From positions 1-64,000 of IMG/VR virus record IMGVR_UViG_3300031463_000001: a DNA stretch of 64,000 nucleotides. One strand, written 5' to 3'. Positions 56,896 through 64,000 of this stretch are shown one piece after another. The translations under genes were made by a program, and so were the position numbers. How positions within the stretch are numbered: position 1 is the stretch's first letter; the number at the start of each line of letters is the position of its first letter. This stretch comes from a virus. The notes beneath the pieces are model-generated. The model was not told where the DNA came from. It worked only from the letters and a program-made list of their open reading frames with translations, and did no database searches.

Positions 56896-57555
56896 TTAAA
56901 ATTTTCTATAAAAATTTCTAAAAGGTATAACCTTAAAATATTTTGGATCTAATTCTCCTCTAATTACTCGTTCATTTATTTCTTCCTGAGTTTTATCTAA
57001 AATATAATCAATATAATTAAAATTTTTAGAGAATAAAATTTTAGGTGGAATTGGATCTGATTTCTTCTTAAGTGGGTTATTTATTTGGTTTTTATGTTTA
57101 AATGTAGGATTATGAAAAGATTTATCTACTATATTAAATTCATTGTTTGGAGGTTGATTTATTTCTTTCGATTCTTGATTAAAAGGTTCATTGGTTGTAG
57201 GTTGATTTATTTCTTCAAATTCTTGATTAAAAAGTCCATTATTGTTTGGAGGTTGATTTATTTCATCAGATTCTTGTTCTTGATTAAAAGAGGTTTCATT
57301 TCCACCTGCAATTATAGCTCCTCCTGTATCAAAAGGTATAGAAGTACGAGGATTATTATCCAAATATCTAATACCTAACCAACTCTCACAGGCACCTCCT
57401 AAATTAGTTTTATCAGATTTTGTCATACCATCTTTAAATAAAACCCAAGTATTACTTTGAACTTCACCTTCATGTTCTTTAATTTTTTTCCAATTACTTT
57501 GTAATACTCTTACATTATAATCATTTCCAAATCTGAGTGCAATTATTTCTATCAT
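56896..57555 (-). CDS. Hypothetical protein with Asn/Gln/Pro repeats (219 aa)
   Basis: The first 85 residues form a folded region with Trp and Cys (VQSNTWVLFKDGMTKSDK, ACESWLGIRYLD). Residues about 90-140 consist of three repeats of F-N-Q-E, two to four residues, E-I-N-Q-P, coded by 48-51-base units, then a basic linker and a C-terminal helix. The repeat is low complexity and probably flexible. It overlaps the next gene on its upstream side by four bases. Function unknown. Confidence 0.6.
   Translation of the reverse strand: MIEIIALRFGNDYNVRVLQSNWKKIKEHEGEVQSNTWVLFKDGMTKSDKTNLGGACESWLGIRYLDNNPRTSIPFDTGGAIIAGGNETSFNQEQESDEINQPPNNNGLFNQEFEEINQPTTNEPFNQESKEINQPPNNEFNIVDKSFHNPTFKHKNQINNPLKKKSDPIPPKILFSKNFNYIDYILDKTQEEINERVIRGELDPKYFKVIPFRNFYRKF
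57141..57290 (-). repeat. 48-51-base repeats coding F-N-Q-E...E-I-N-Q-P
   Basis: The core GGTTGATTTATTT on the plus strand recurs at 57152, 57200 and 57251 with period 48 and 51 bases, i.e. still in frame. The copies differ mostly by small in-frame changes. Confidence 0.7.
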
Positions 57556-57920
57556 ATATATCCTTTATACGTTTTACCTTCCCTTGTTTCGGGATGTATT
57601 AAAGTTACCAAAAGTTGTATCAGTTCTACTACATCATCTGCATCTAACATGTTTGTTTCCTCTCCTTCATTCCCATCTTTTATATACCATCCTTTAGAGT
57701 GATCGGGCATCATTGTTAACGTAGTATTTCCTATTCGTATTGTAAATGCTAATCCTATACTATACTCAATTTCATTTCCATTTTCATCTTTTTCAGTAAT
57801 TAGGGGATCCCAAACATCTCCTCCACCATCTCTTACTACTTCAGCCATTAAATTTGAAGGACTATGATGAAAATTGAATCTATTATATTCATTATCTCTT
57901 AAACCTACACTCCAACTCAT
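57552..57920 (-). CDS. Hypothetical protein (122 aa)
   Basis: Begins MSWSVGLRDNEYNRF, has acidic patches and a central NTTLTMMPDHSKGWYI segment, ending in a helix with DADDVVELIQLLVTLIHPETREG. No known domain. Good ribosome binding site (AGGGGAG). Four-base overlaps with both neighbours place it between the AAA+ ATPase and the repeat-containing protein. Confidence 0.55.
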   Translation of the reverse strand: MSWSVGLRDNEYNRFNFHHSPSNLMAEVVRDGGGDVWDPLITEKDENGNEIEYSIGLAFTIRIGNTTLTMMPDHSKGWYIKDGNEGEETNMLDADDVVELIQLLVTLIHPETREGKTYKGYI

Positions 57921-58780
57921 ATTTTCTCCCCTTCATAATTATTTCTTAAACTTCGTCCTTTTGAAGTTATAGTGATTAATTTTTTTCTTAACAATAAAGG
58001 TTCTATCATTTCTTCAACGTTTTCTTCCGTAGTTTTAAGTAAAGAAGCAATATTTTTTACTGCTATTTCTCCATATTCTTTTAATATTTCCAAATATTTT
58101 CTTTGTCTATAATCTAATCCATTTTCATCTAAATCCATTAAAGATAAAGTTTTTTTCCATAATTCTTCGTCATTTAATTCTGGATGATTTACTTTTAAAA
58201 CTTTAACTTGATCTAATAAAGATATAGCATTTCTTACATTGGTTACACATTCAGTTATTCTATTAAAAACAAGATCTCCAATATTTAAATCACTAGCATT
58301 CTCTTTTAATATAGAAATAAGTTCTTCTTTATTATAATCCTGAAAAAATTCGACAATTTTAAATCTGCTTAAGAATGCTTTATCTAATAAAGATTCTTTA
58401 GTAGTTGCACCAATGAAAATAATAGTAGGATTATCCCAAATATCAAATATTCCTTCTACTCCTTTTAGTTTATGTATTTCATCTATAAAAACAACATATC
58501 TAAAAAAATTACCAATTAATTCATCATCTACTTTTAAAATTTCACGAATTTTTGATACATCCCATGAAGAATCTATTATTACTGGTAAGGCGTGCCAATA
58601 GTTCATTATTTCTTGCATTAATATTTCCGCAAATGTTGTTTTTCCTTGACCGGGTGATCCTATAAGTAAAGTGTTCGGAAACTTTTCTTTTTTATTTTTA
58701 TAATAAATAAGATACTCTAAAAATCTTTTTTTTAATCTTTCTTGACCTTTGAAGTACTCGAAATCTAATTTTTGAATCAT
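57917..58780 (-). CDS. RuvB-like AAA+ ATPase
   Basis: Walker A GSPGQGKTT (41-49), Walker B VVFIDEIH (96-103), sensor 1 GATT (124-127) and an SRF arginine finger (138-140) define an AAA+ ATPase. The C-terminal 70 residues (YRQRKYLEILKEYGEIAVKNIASLL...) match the winged helix of RuvB, the branch migration motor of Holliday junctions. I prefer the ATG at 58780, preceded by AGAGGAA, over one 16 codons upstream. A RuvB-like or clamp-loader-like role in replication or recombination is likely; RuvA or RuvC partners are not visible in the window. Confidence 0.75.
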   Translation of the reverse strand: MIQKLDFEYFKGQERLKKRFLEYLIYYKNKKEKFPNTLLIGSPGQGKTTFAEILMQEIMNYWHALPVIIDSSWDVSKIREILKVDDELIGNFFRYVVFIDEIHKLKGVEGIFDIWDNPTIIFIGATTKESLLDKAFLSRFKIVEFFQDYNKEELISILKENASDLNIGDLVFNRITECVTNVRNAISLLDQVKVLKVNHPELNDEELWKKTLSLMDLDENGLDYRQRKYLEILKEYGEIAVKNIASLLKTTEENVEEMIEPLLLRKKLITITSKGRSLRNNYEGEKI

Positions 58781-58828
58781 AGTTTCCTCTACTAAATTAA
58801 CAAAAAAAAGGATTAGTTTTTTACCCAT

Positions 58829-58864
58829 AAAAAAATAGGGAAGAGATTTTTTCTCTTCCCTATT
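58829..58864 (-). terminator. Rho-independent terminator after the gene at 58890
   Basis: A perfect 12-base stem (AATAGGGAAGAG and complement), seven-base loop and a run of five T on the minus strand. It ends the transcript of the 58890 gene and stands 48 bases before the AAA+ ATPase start, so that gene should have its own promoter. Confidence 0.85.
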
Positions 58865-58889
58865 AAAGAAGGAAATATGAACGTTTTAC

Positions 58890-60023
58890 TTATTCTCTTT
58901 CTGTTACCTTGTAATAAGAACTTGGAGGGATGGTTCCTTTTATTTTTTCTTCAGATTCTACATTTTCAATAATTGATTTTATTTCATTAATTACTTCTTC
59001 AGTATTCTTCTTTTCCTGAATAAGTTTAGGAAGTAATTTATCTATTTCTAATTTTATAGTATTTAAAGCTCTTACAACACCACTAGCAACACCACTTAAA
59101 TATTCCCTTTTATCCAAAAATTGTATATAATACTTTTCAGTATCAATTAGAACTTCACTCAATTCTCTCAAATAGGGTCTTAATTTAATAGTAATAGACT
59201 TTTTTACTTTAGAAACTTCTTCTAATCCTTTAATAGGAGTTTCTAAAGTATATTCTTCATTTATTCTATTAATGTTATCAATTAAACTTTTTTCTGTTTC
59301 TTTTATTTCTACTATAGCTCTTACCAATTTTTTATAATCGTCTTCTAATTCTTCATACTTAATTGCTTCTTTTTTTAATGAACTTTTAATTTCAGCAGTA
59401 ACTAAAGCAGTTTCAAGTTCATCTACTTCACCCCATTCTTTATCAAAACTGGCTAAGGTTTCATTAATATTCTTAGATGTATCTAAAAAATTATCTAAAG
59501 AAAGGGTTAATTTATCAATTAGTTTATCTATATCTTTTAAATCTTCACCTGTTATTTCTCTTCTGAACTCTTCTTCACCTATTGCAGAATGGATTATTCT
59601 AGCCAATCTTAAAGCAAATTTATTTTTATCTCCAACTGCTTGTTTAAAAAGTTCTCTAAGATCTTTAGGTTGATTAGCTAGAAAATTAAAATAATGATCT
59701 TTTAACTCTTTAAGTTCAGAATTTTCAGTAGAGGCTTTAACAGTAATTCCCAAAGAATTTATTTTTTCATTTAATTTTTTTGTAAGATGGGCCAATCTAC
59801 TAATTTTTTCTTTATTGTAATTAGTTTTTCTTAATGTATTTATTATGTTATTCTTACCAAATATTAATGCTTCTTGTAATCCTAAGGTTGTGTCTTCGAT
59901 TTCAGGTAAAAGAGTTTTCACAATCTTTTCTTTTCCTAAACTGCATGCAGCTATAAATAATGCATTTTTATTTGTTTTATCTATGTATTTAACATTATCA
60001 GCTAGTAAATGTTTATAATTCAT
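58890..60023 (-). CDS. Large helical protein with ankyrin-like N-terminus, paralogue A (377 aa)
   Basis: N-terminus NKNALFIAACSLGKEKIVKTLLPEI and GLQEALIFGKNNIINTL look like two ankyrin-type helix pairs, and also resemble the N-cap of the 26-residue-repeat family (L-x-P-x-I-x-D-x-x-L). A block RELFKQAVGDKNKFALRLARI and IHSAIGEEEF around residue 125-160 is nearly identical to paralogue B. The rest is a long Glu/Lys-rich coiled coil. Its start MNYKHLLADN is a weak form of the tag. Own terminator on each side. Confidence 0.65.
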   Translation of the reverse strand: MNYKHLLADNVKYIDKTNKNALFIAACSLGKEKIVKTLLPEIEDTTLGLQEALIFGKNNIINTLRKTNYNKEKISRLAHLTKKLNEKINSLGITVKASTENSELKELKDHYFNFLANQPKDLRELFKQAVGDKNKFALRLARIIHSAIGEEEFRREITGEDLKDIDKLIDKLTLSLDNFLDTSKNINETLASFDKEWGEVDELETALVTAEIKSSLKKEAIKYEELEDDYKKLVRAIVEIKETEKSLIDNINRINEEYTLETPIKGLEEVSKVKKSITIKLRPYLRELSEVLIDTEKYYIQFLDKREYLSGVASGVVRALNTIKLEIDKLLPKLIQEKKNTEEVINEIKSIIENVESEEKIKGTIPPSSYYKVTERE

Positions 60024-60033
60024 ATTTCACCCC

Positions 60034-60069
60034 AAAAAAAAGCTGGGTTATTTTTTACATAACCCAGCT
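60034..60069 (-). terminator. Rho-independent terminator between paralogues A and B
   Basis: Eleven-base stem (AGCTGGGTTAT with complement), seven-base loop and seven or more T on the minus strand. It ends the transcript of the 60081 gene. Confidence 0.9.
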
Positions 60070-60080
60070 CCTATTTATTT

Positions 60081-61340
60081 TTAAAATAATTTTTCTTCCT
60101 CTATTTCTTCTGTTTCTTTAGTAGGTGTTACTGGCTTTTTATATTGCTCTCTAGGAATCATTTTTTCTGTATATACTTTAGTTTCCTCTTCTTCAGTTGG
60201 ATAGGCCTTTTCTAGTAAAGAAGAAATACCCTCAATAAGTTTAACCATTTTATTTATAGACTCATCTCCTTTTTGAGTTATTTCTTCCATACCAACCTCA
60301 CTCTTTAATCTATTTATCTCTTTTATTATAAAGTCTATTGAGGCAGGTCTAACTTTTCTAGCGATTGCTTTTTCACCTATCAGCATTATCTTTTCTCCTA
60401 AGTCTATTACTTTAGCATCTAACTCCTTTAACTTAGGATAAATTCTCTCAATTAATTTACTCCTTACTTTTGTGCACAAATCTCTATTTGTAATAGTACC
60501 CATTTCTAAACTGAATTTCTTTTCAACTTCATTTAATTTTTCTAAGAACTCTTTAGATCTACCAATCCACTCTCCATGTATTTCCTCTAAAGTCTGAACA
60601 TATTCTTGTACTTCAGGAGGTAACTCCTCGAATTTTCTTATTGCTTCTTTTGAAATATTTTTTTTGATTTTGGCTGGAGTTAAAGCTAGTTCAAGTTCGT
60701 CTTCAGTCATTTCAGCTTCTTCACCTTCCATCATAGAAAGGACTCCATCCGCACTTTTTAATACTTTATCTAAATAAGTATTTGCTTCATCTAAATATGA
60801 CTCAACCTCATCCAATATTTCAAAAACCTCAGACTCATCTATTTTTTTAGATGTATCCTTTAAAATTTCTCCCTTAAACTCTTCTTCACCTATTGCAGAA
60901 TGGATTATTCTAGCTAATCTTAAAGCAAATTTATTTTTATCTCCAACTGCTTGTTTAAAAAGTTCTCTAATATTTTTGGGAGGGTTTACCAAAAAGTCTA
61001 CATAGTGTTCTTTTAACTCTTTAAGTTCGGCTGTATCCTCTACCTTAGATATGACTTTAATTCCCAAAGAGTTTACTTTTTCATTTAATTTTTTTGTAAA
61101 ATGAGCTAATCTACTAATTTTTTCTTTATTGTAATTAGCTTTTTTTAGTATATCTACTATATTATCTCTACCAAATATTAATGCTTCTTGTAATCCTAAT
61201 GTTGTATCTTCCATTTTAGGTAAAAGAGCTTTCACAATCCTTTCTTTTCCTAAACTACATGCAGCTACAAACAATGCATCTTTGTTTACTCTCTTAACTA
61301 ATTCTGGATTATCTTTTTTTAATTCTGAGTATATGTTCAT
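60081..61340 (-). CDS. Large helical protein with ankyrin-like N-terminus, paralogue B (419 aa)
   Basis: The same plan as paralogue A: a start of MNIYSELKKDNPELV, ankyrin-like KDALFVAACSLGKERIVKALLPKM, then the shared core, followed by about 260 residues of charged helices and a Glu-rich end. The last 20 residues include TPTKETEEIEEEKL. A strong Shine-Dalgarno (AAGGAGG) and a terminator at each end suggest a highly regulated, abundant product. Its N-terminal domain shares the L-x-P-x-I-x-D-T pattern with the repeat family. Function unknown. Confidence 0.65.
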   Translation of the reverse strand: MNIYSELKKDNPELVKRVNKDALFVAACSLGKERIVKALLPKMEDTTLGLQEALIFGRDNIVDILKKANYNKEKISRLAHFTKKLNEKVNSLGIKVISKVEDTAELKELKEHYVDFLVNPPKNIRELFKQAVGDKNKFALRLARIIHSAIGEEEFKGEILKDTSKKIDESEVFEILDEVESYLDEANTYLDKVLKSADGVLSMMEGEEAEMTEDELELALTPAKIKKNISKEAIRKFEELPPEVQEYVQTLEEIHGEWIGRSKEFLEKLNEVEKKFSLEMGTITNRDLCTKVRSKLIERIYPKLKELDAKVIDLGEKIMLIGEKAIARKVRPASIDFIIKEINRLKSEVGMEEITQKGDESINKMVKLIEGISSLLEKAYPTEEEETKVYTEKMIPREQYKKPVTPTKETEEIEEEKLF

Positions 61341-61421
61341 TTATTTCCTCCTTAAGTTTTTGATTTAAAGTACCTTATAAACAATCCATCTATTTTAAAA
61401 ATCAAAAACGACAAACAAAAA

Positions 61422-61664
61422 TTACTTCTTTAAGTTTTCTAGTTCCTTAACATATAAATGACCAAATAAAGGTTCTTGTAAAAGAAAAGATTCTATTTTA
61501 GGAGGTAATCTTTTTCGGAACGTTACAAAATGCCTATAAAGAAGTCGAGGTTCTTTTATGTTGGGTAATAATGCTGAAGCAATTTTTTTATTTTTTTCAA
61601 TTAAAGCTTTCTCGAATACTTTAATTATGTTGTTATTATCTTTTAAGAGATCTGAAATACGCAT
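61422..61664 (-). CDS. Tagged minimal protein: N-cap only (80 aa)
   Basis: Start at ATG 61664 (a GTG one codon upstream is possible). MRISDLLKDNNN is the tag, followed by an N-cap-like ALIEKNKKIASALLPNIKEPRLLYRHF that aligns with the family core, and then no 26-residue unit at all. The end (PLFGHLYVKELENLKK) is unrelated. It may be a truncated relic or a minimal functional member. Confidence 0.6.
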   Translation of the reverse strand: MRISDLLKDNNNIIKVFEKALIEKNKKIASALLPNIKEPRLLYRHFVTFRKRLPPKIESFLLQEPLFGHLYVKELENLKK

Positions 61665-61688
61665 CACAAAAAAATCAAAAAAGACAAA

Positions 61689-61910
61689 TCAAATGAAATC
61701 GTAAGGAGGTAAAAAACCTAATTCTTTAACTAGTTTTTCCTGAAGAGGTCGACTAATTTTATTTGTTTTAAAAAAGTATTTTAACCATGCTATTTCCCAA
61801 TAATTAGGATTATTATATTCTAGATTTCCATGCTTTCTTAAAGTTTGATTTTTTAAAAACCACTTTAAATCTTTCTTGATTTTATCAAAATAATTTAAAT
61901 TATTGTTCAT
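61689..61910 (-). CDS. Hypothetical protein (73 aa)
   Basis: The ATG at 61910 is used (a TTG two codons earlier is in frame). The product is basic and aromatic, with LKWFLKNQTLRKHGNLEYNN and WLKYFFKTNKI, and ends LGFLPPYDFI. Its start overlaps the end of the upstream gene by 11 bases. No domain recognised. Confidence 0.5.
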   Translation of the reverse strand: MNNNLNYFDKIKKDLKWFLKNQTLRKHGNLEYNNPNYWEIAWLKYFFKTNKISRPLQEKLVKELGFLPPYDFI

Positions 61911-62355
61911 CGACAAATAGTGTGGGGTAATCTTTTTTGAATTCGTTAAATTTATTTATTTGTTTTAGAAAAGATAAGTATTCTTTAAGATGAGTACTTT
62001 TAATTATTAAATTTTCAGCTAAAGGAAATCTGTCTTTTAAAATAGTTTTAGCATAATCAAGTGACATTTGAGAATTTGAAGTAGCTATTATGTTTTCTAA
62101 TTCAATCCATCTTTCCTTTTTTACTTTAATTAAATAATCAAAAGCTAATATGCTAAACTTTACCAAAATTTGTTCTTTTTCTGGTGGTAACTTTATTTTT
62201 TTATAAATAGCTACCCTATAAATGATTTCAGGATCTTCAATATTTTTTATCAATTTTAAAAGAGTTTTTTTTGATAATCTCATAATTAAATCATAATTAT
62301 TTCGAAGTTCTTGTTCTATTAGTTGAGGATTCTTTAATAAGTTAGATAGATTCAT
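61900..62355 (-). CDS. Tagged diverged repeat protein (151 aa, one unit)
   Basis: Tag variant MNLSNLLKNPQL. An N-cap-like TLLKLIKNIEDPEIIYRVAIYKKIKL follows, then an extra helix, and one unit of the repeat (ENIIATSNSQMSLDYAKTILKDRFPLA), ending in the terminal-type D-R-F. The C-cap is K-F-N-E-F-K-K-D-Y-P-T. This is the most diverged member that still shows all elements in order. Confidence 0.65.
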   Translation of the reverse strand: MNLSNLLKNPQLIEQELRNNYDLIMRLSKKTLLKLIKNIEDPEIIYRVAIYKKIKLPPEKEQILVKFSILAFDYLIKVKKERWIELENIIATSNSQMSLDYAKTILKDRFPLAENLIIKSTHLKEYLSFLKQINKFNEFKKDYPTLFVDEQ

Positions 62356-62393
62356 ATAATTTATTACAACAATATTTAAAATTATTTACCCGA

Positions 62394-62597
62394 TTAATCT
62401 TTAGAGTACAAAAGATTTTTCAAATCCTCAAAAAACTTATTTTCTAGATTAGGAAATCGTTTCTTTATTTCGTTTATATTTGAATTAATTAAAACATTTC
62501 TGATTTGGCGAGCTAGTAAAAAAGATCCATAAACATCCATTTCATTATATCTTAAAAGAATATTTGCGATATCTAAAAGAGAAATTTCATTTTTCAT
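62394..62597 (-). CDS. Small hypothetical protein (67 aa)
   Basis: Helical: LLDIANILLRYNEMDVYGSFLLARQIRNVL and a C-terminal LENKFFEDLKNLLYSKD. Ribosome binding site AAGAGGAG is provided by the last codons of the upstream gene. No tag, no known domain. Confidence 0.55.
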   Translation of the reverse strand: MKNEISLLDIANILLRYNEMDVYGSFLLARQIRNVLINSNINEIKKRFPNLENKFFEDLKNLLYSKD

Positions 62598-62600
62598 TAA

Positions 62601-63152
62601 TTACTCCTCTTTTAATGTTTCTAACAACAAATCGTATACATCCAAATCAATATCTTTCCATCTAGAATTCCAAGGTTGAGGAAACAAGATTCCCTTTCCT
62701 TTTTTTATTTTATTTATTTCCTCATCACTATCATCAATCAGTATTATATCTTCGTTATCTATTATATCTTTATGAGATGTAGTTAAAATAATATTTTTAG
62801 AAAAACCTGGAAAGTTTTTAGCAATTCCTTTATATTTTCCACTAAATGAATATGGCATACCTACAATAGGTTTACTAAGAAAGAATACTGAATCCTTACC
62901 TATTTTTTTTACTACCATATTAAAGAGTTCTTTTCCTTTTGGATTTGTTTTAAGATTTTCCCAAAAGGATTCTTCTCTTAATAAGGAGAAAATTTTGGAT
63001 TGGGGAATTTTATATTTGGATTCAAAATAAGGAAAAATGTCATATGTTCCTTTTGGAAATGGATAGGGGTCAATTTCAAGATGAAATTTTTCAAACAAAC
63101 TTTCTACGAAATTAAATAAAACTCCATCTAAGTCAAAAAATACTTTCATCAT
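62601..63152 (-). CDS. HAD-family phosphatase (5'-nucleotidase-like)
   Basis: A 183-residue protein with the HAD motif I FFDLDGVL (5-12, D7 and D9), a conserved Ser in FFLSKP, Lys K-N-I-I-L-T-T-S-H-K-D, and LIDDSDEE near the C-terminus (motif IV). This set matches the small deoxyribonucleotidase-type HAD proteins (NT5C-like), which phages use to adjust nucleotide pools. Its two start ATG codons directly follow the stop of tnpB, whose last codons (AAGAGGTAG) supply the ribosome binding site. Confidence 0.75.
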   Translation of the reverse strand: MMKVFFDLDGVLFNFVESLFEKFHLEIDPYPFPKGTYDIFPYFESKYKIPQSKIFSLLREESFWENLKTNPKGKELFNMVVKKIGKDSVFFLSKPIVGMPYSFSGKYKGIAKNFPGFSKNIILTTSHKDIIDNEDIILIDDSDEEINKIKKGKGILFPQPWNSRWKDIDLDVYDLLLETLKEE

Positions 63153-64000
63153 CTACCTCTTGACTAAGTCGATAGGCTTGCCTGTTTGTTTAAGGAGCTC
63201 AGACTGGTTAGAATGATTCGGTAACCCATCTTGAGATGAAAATCCCAAAATGTTTCTAGCTCCATTTAAATCTGCATTTAATTTTCTCCCACAAGATTTA
63301 CATATTAGTAAGTTTTGTTTTGGTCTATAAGTATCTAGAGAGCCACATAAACCACAAGTCTTACTAGTGTTTTTTGGATTGATGTACTTAACTTGTATCC
63401 CATTTAGTTTGCATTTATATTCTAGAAAAGTTTGAAACATCTTAAAAGGAAATACGTTATTGATTAAATAATTTCCATTTTTTCCTTTAGATGTACCTTC
63501 TTTTCTAGAACTTGACTTTCGAATATTAGTTAAATTCTCTAGTATAATTTGAGAACCTCCCATTTCTATTAGATACTTAACTAATTCGGAAGTCATTTTG
63601 TGGAAGAAATTTTTAGAATATTTTTCAATTTTATCCTTTTGTTTATGTTTTCTGTACTCCATTTTCTTATGAACATATTGCTTTAAATTAAAACGTTTAC
63701 CATTAGAAAGAGTTATATTTTTTATATTTATGTCTATTCCTAACCTTTGATTTCCTTTAACATTGTTATTCTCTTCTACTTCACAAATAAAATATATTCT
63801 CCAATCTTTATTTATTTTCTTTATTTGTATTTCTTTTATTGAAATTACTTCTTTTAATTTGTTAATAGTTCTTAATCCTTCTAGAGGATAATTTCGTTTA
63901 CAAAATCGTATCCAAGCATTATAGTATCCCTCTTTAAATTCTATGTTAAAATTTTGGTAATCAAAAATTAAAGGAATGTTTAACTTTTTGACTTTGTAGA
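63153..64000 (-). CDS. TnpB-type RNA-guided nuclease (5' end outside the window)
   Basis: The frame stays open from 63153 up to the window edge, although the most visible ATG is at 63662. Upstream of that ATG the translation continues with R-L-G-I-D-I-N-I-K-N (Asp at 63732-63734), the first RuvC motif, then I-I-L-E-N-L-T-N-I-R (Glu at about 63538), a zinc ribbon C-x2-C ... C-x2-C and N-A-D-L-N-G-A-R-N-I with the last catalytic Asp. This is the order of TnpB nucleases of the IS605/IS607 elements. Such proteins cut DNA guided by a transposon-encoded RNA. No transposase tnpA or element ends are visible here. Confidence 0.85.
   Translation of the reverse strand, partial: YKVKKLNIPLIFDYQNFNIEFKEGYYNAWIRFCKRNYPLEGLRTINKLKEVISIKEIQIKKINKDWRIYFICEVEENNNVKGNQRLGIDINIKNITLSNGKRFNLKQYVHKKMEYRKHKQKDKIEKYSKNFFHKMTSELVKYLIEMGGSQIILENLTNIRKSSSRKEGTSKGKNGNYLINNVFPFKMFQTFLEYKCKLNGIQVKYINPKNTSKTCGLCGSLDTYRPKQNLLICKSCGRKLNADLNGARNILGFSSQDGLPNHSNQSELLKQTGKPIDLVKR

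Noticed and set aside
61401-61692. Two similar A-rich motifs (AATCAAAAA-x-GACAAA) in minus-strand gaps
   Set aside because: Short, low-complexity and only two copies; likely chance in AT-rich leaders.
1-64000. Alternative genetic code (stop codon reassignment)
   Set aside because: TGA, TAG and TAA all end genes in tight start/stop overlaps, and no gene is broken by in-frame stops.
1-64000. tRNA genes
   Set aside because: No cloverleaf with a T-loop consensus seen; AT-rich hairpins found were terminators.
1-64000. Integrated prophage
   Set aside because: No integrase, repressor, attachment site or bacterial flanking genes are visible; the layout is that of a virulent or free phage genome.

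Overview
The window is part of the genome of a large, strongly AT-rich tailed bacteriophage with a contractile tail (myovirus). The case rests on a near-complete virion module on the plus strand (terminase, portal, protease/scaffold, capsid, sheath, tube, frameshifted tail chaperones, tape measure, hub, spike, gp25- and J-type baseplate proteins, fibres) and the absence of ribosomal, tRNA, integrase or central-metabolism genes. Good Shine-Dalgarno sites and rho-independent terminators point to a bacterial host. I cannot name the host. TAA, TAG and TGA all end genes, so the standard bacterial code fits.

Layout. 3-6486 is the DNA packaging and head module: the end of terminase large subunit, portal, a fused prohead protease/scaffold with an in-frame internal start, a probable decoration protein and the major capsid protein, closed by a terminator. 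6546-19439 holds small virion proteins, a thymidylate kinase fused to a pyrophosphatase-like domain, two cell-wall enzymes and a cluster of mosaic fibre genes. 19675-22389 holds holin-like membrane proteins, a metallophosphoesterase and a probable head-tail connector. 22481-23728 is a zinc-finger homing endonuclease. 23752-25996 is a tandem array of four repeat-protein genes. 26012-44018 runs from tail terminator and sheath to baseplate and fibre tips. 44087-44487 holds two tiny genes before the strands converge at about 44.5 kb.

From 44567 to the right edge everything is on the minus strand and tightly packed, often with stop/start overlaps. It contains six more repeat-protein genes, a primase-like protein, an ATP-dependent DNA ligase fused to an HD-like domain, a RuvB-like AAA+ ATPase, a ChaB-like protein, a HAD phosphatase, a TnpB-type RNA-guided nuclease at the right edge, and many unknown proteins.

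The most unusual feature is a protein system spanning both strands. Seventeen proteins of several unrelated kinds begin with nearly the same nine to ten residues (consensus M-N-I-S-D-L-L-K-D/Y-P), and three more, including the ligase and the primase, carry a similar motif internally. Twelve of the tagged proteins also carry a 26-residue repeat that follows a strict order: N-cap, internal GPFPKG units, a terminal D/N-R-F-I-K-G unit, then a C-cap ending in KLDEFLKDHPEVK. I infer a common targeting signal, perhaps analogous to the capsid-targeting sequence of T4 internal proteins, and a family of expandable helical solenoids. Both ideas are untested.
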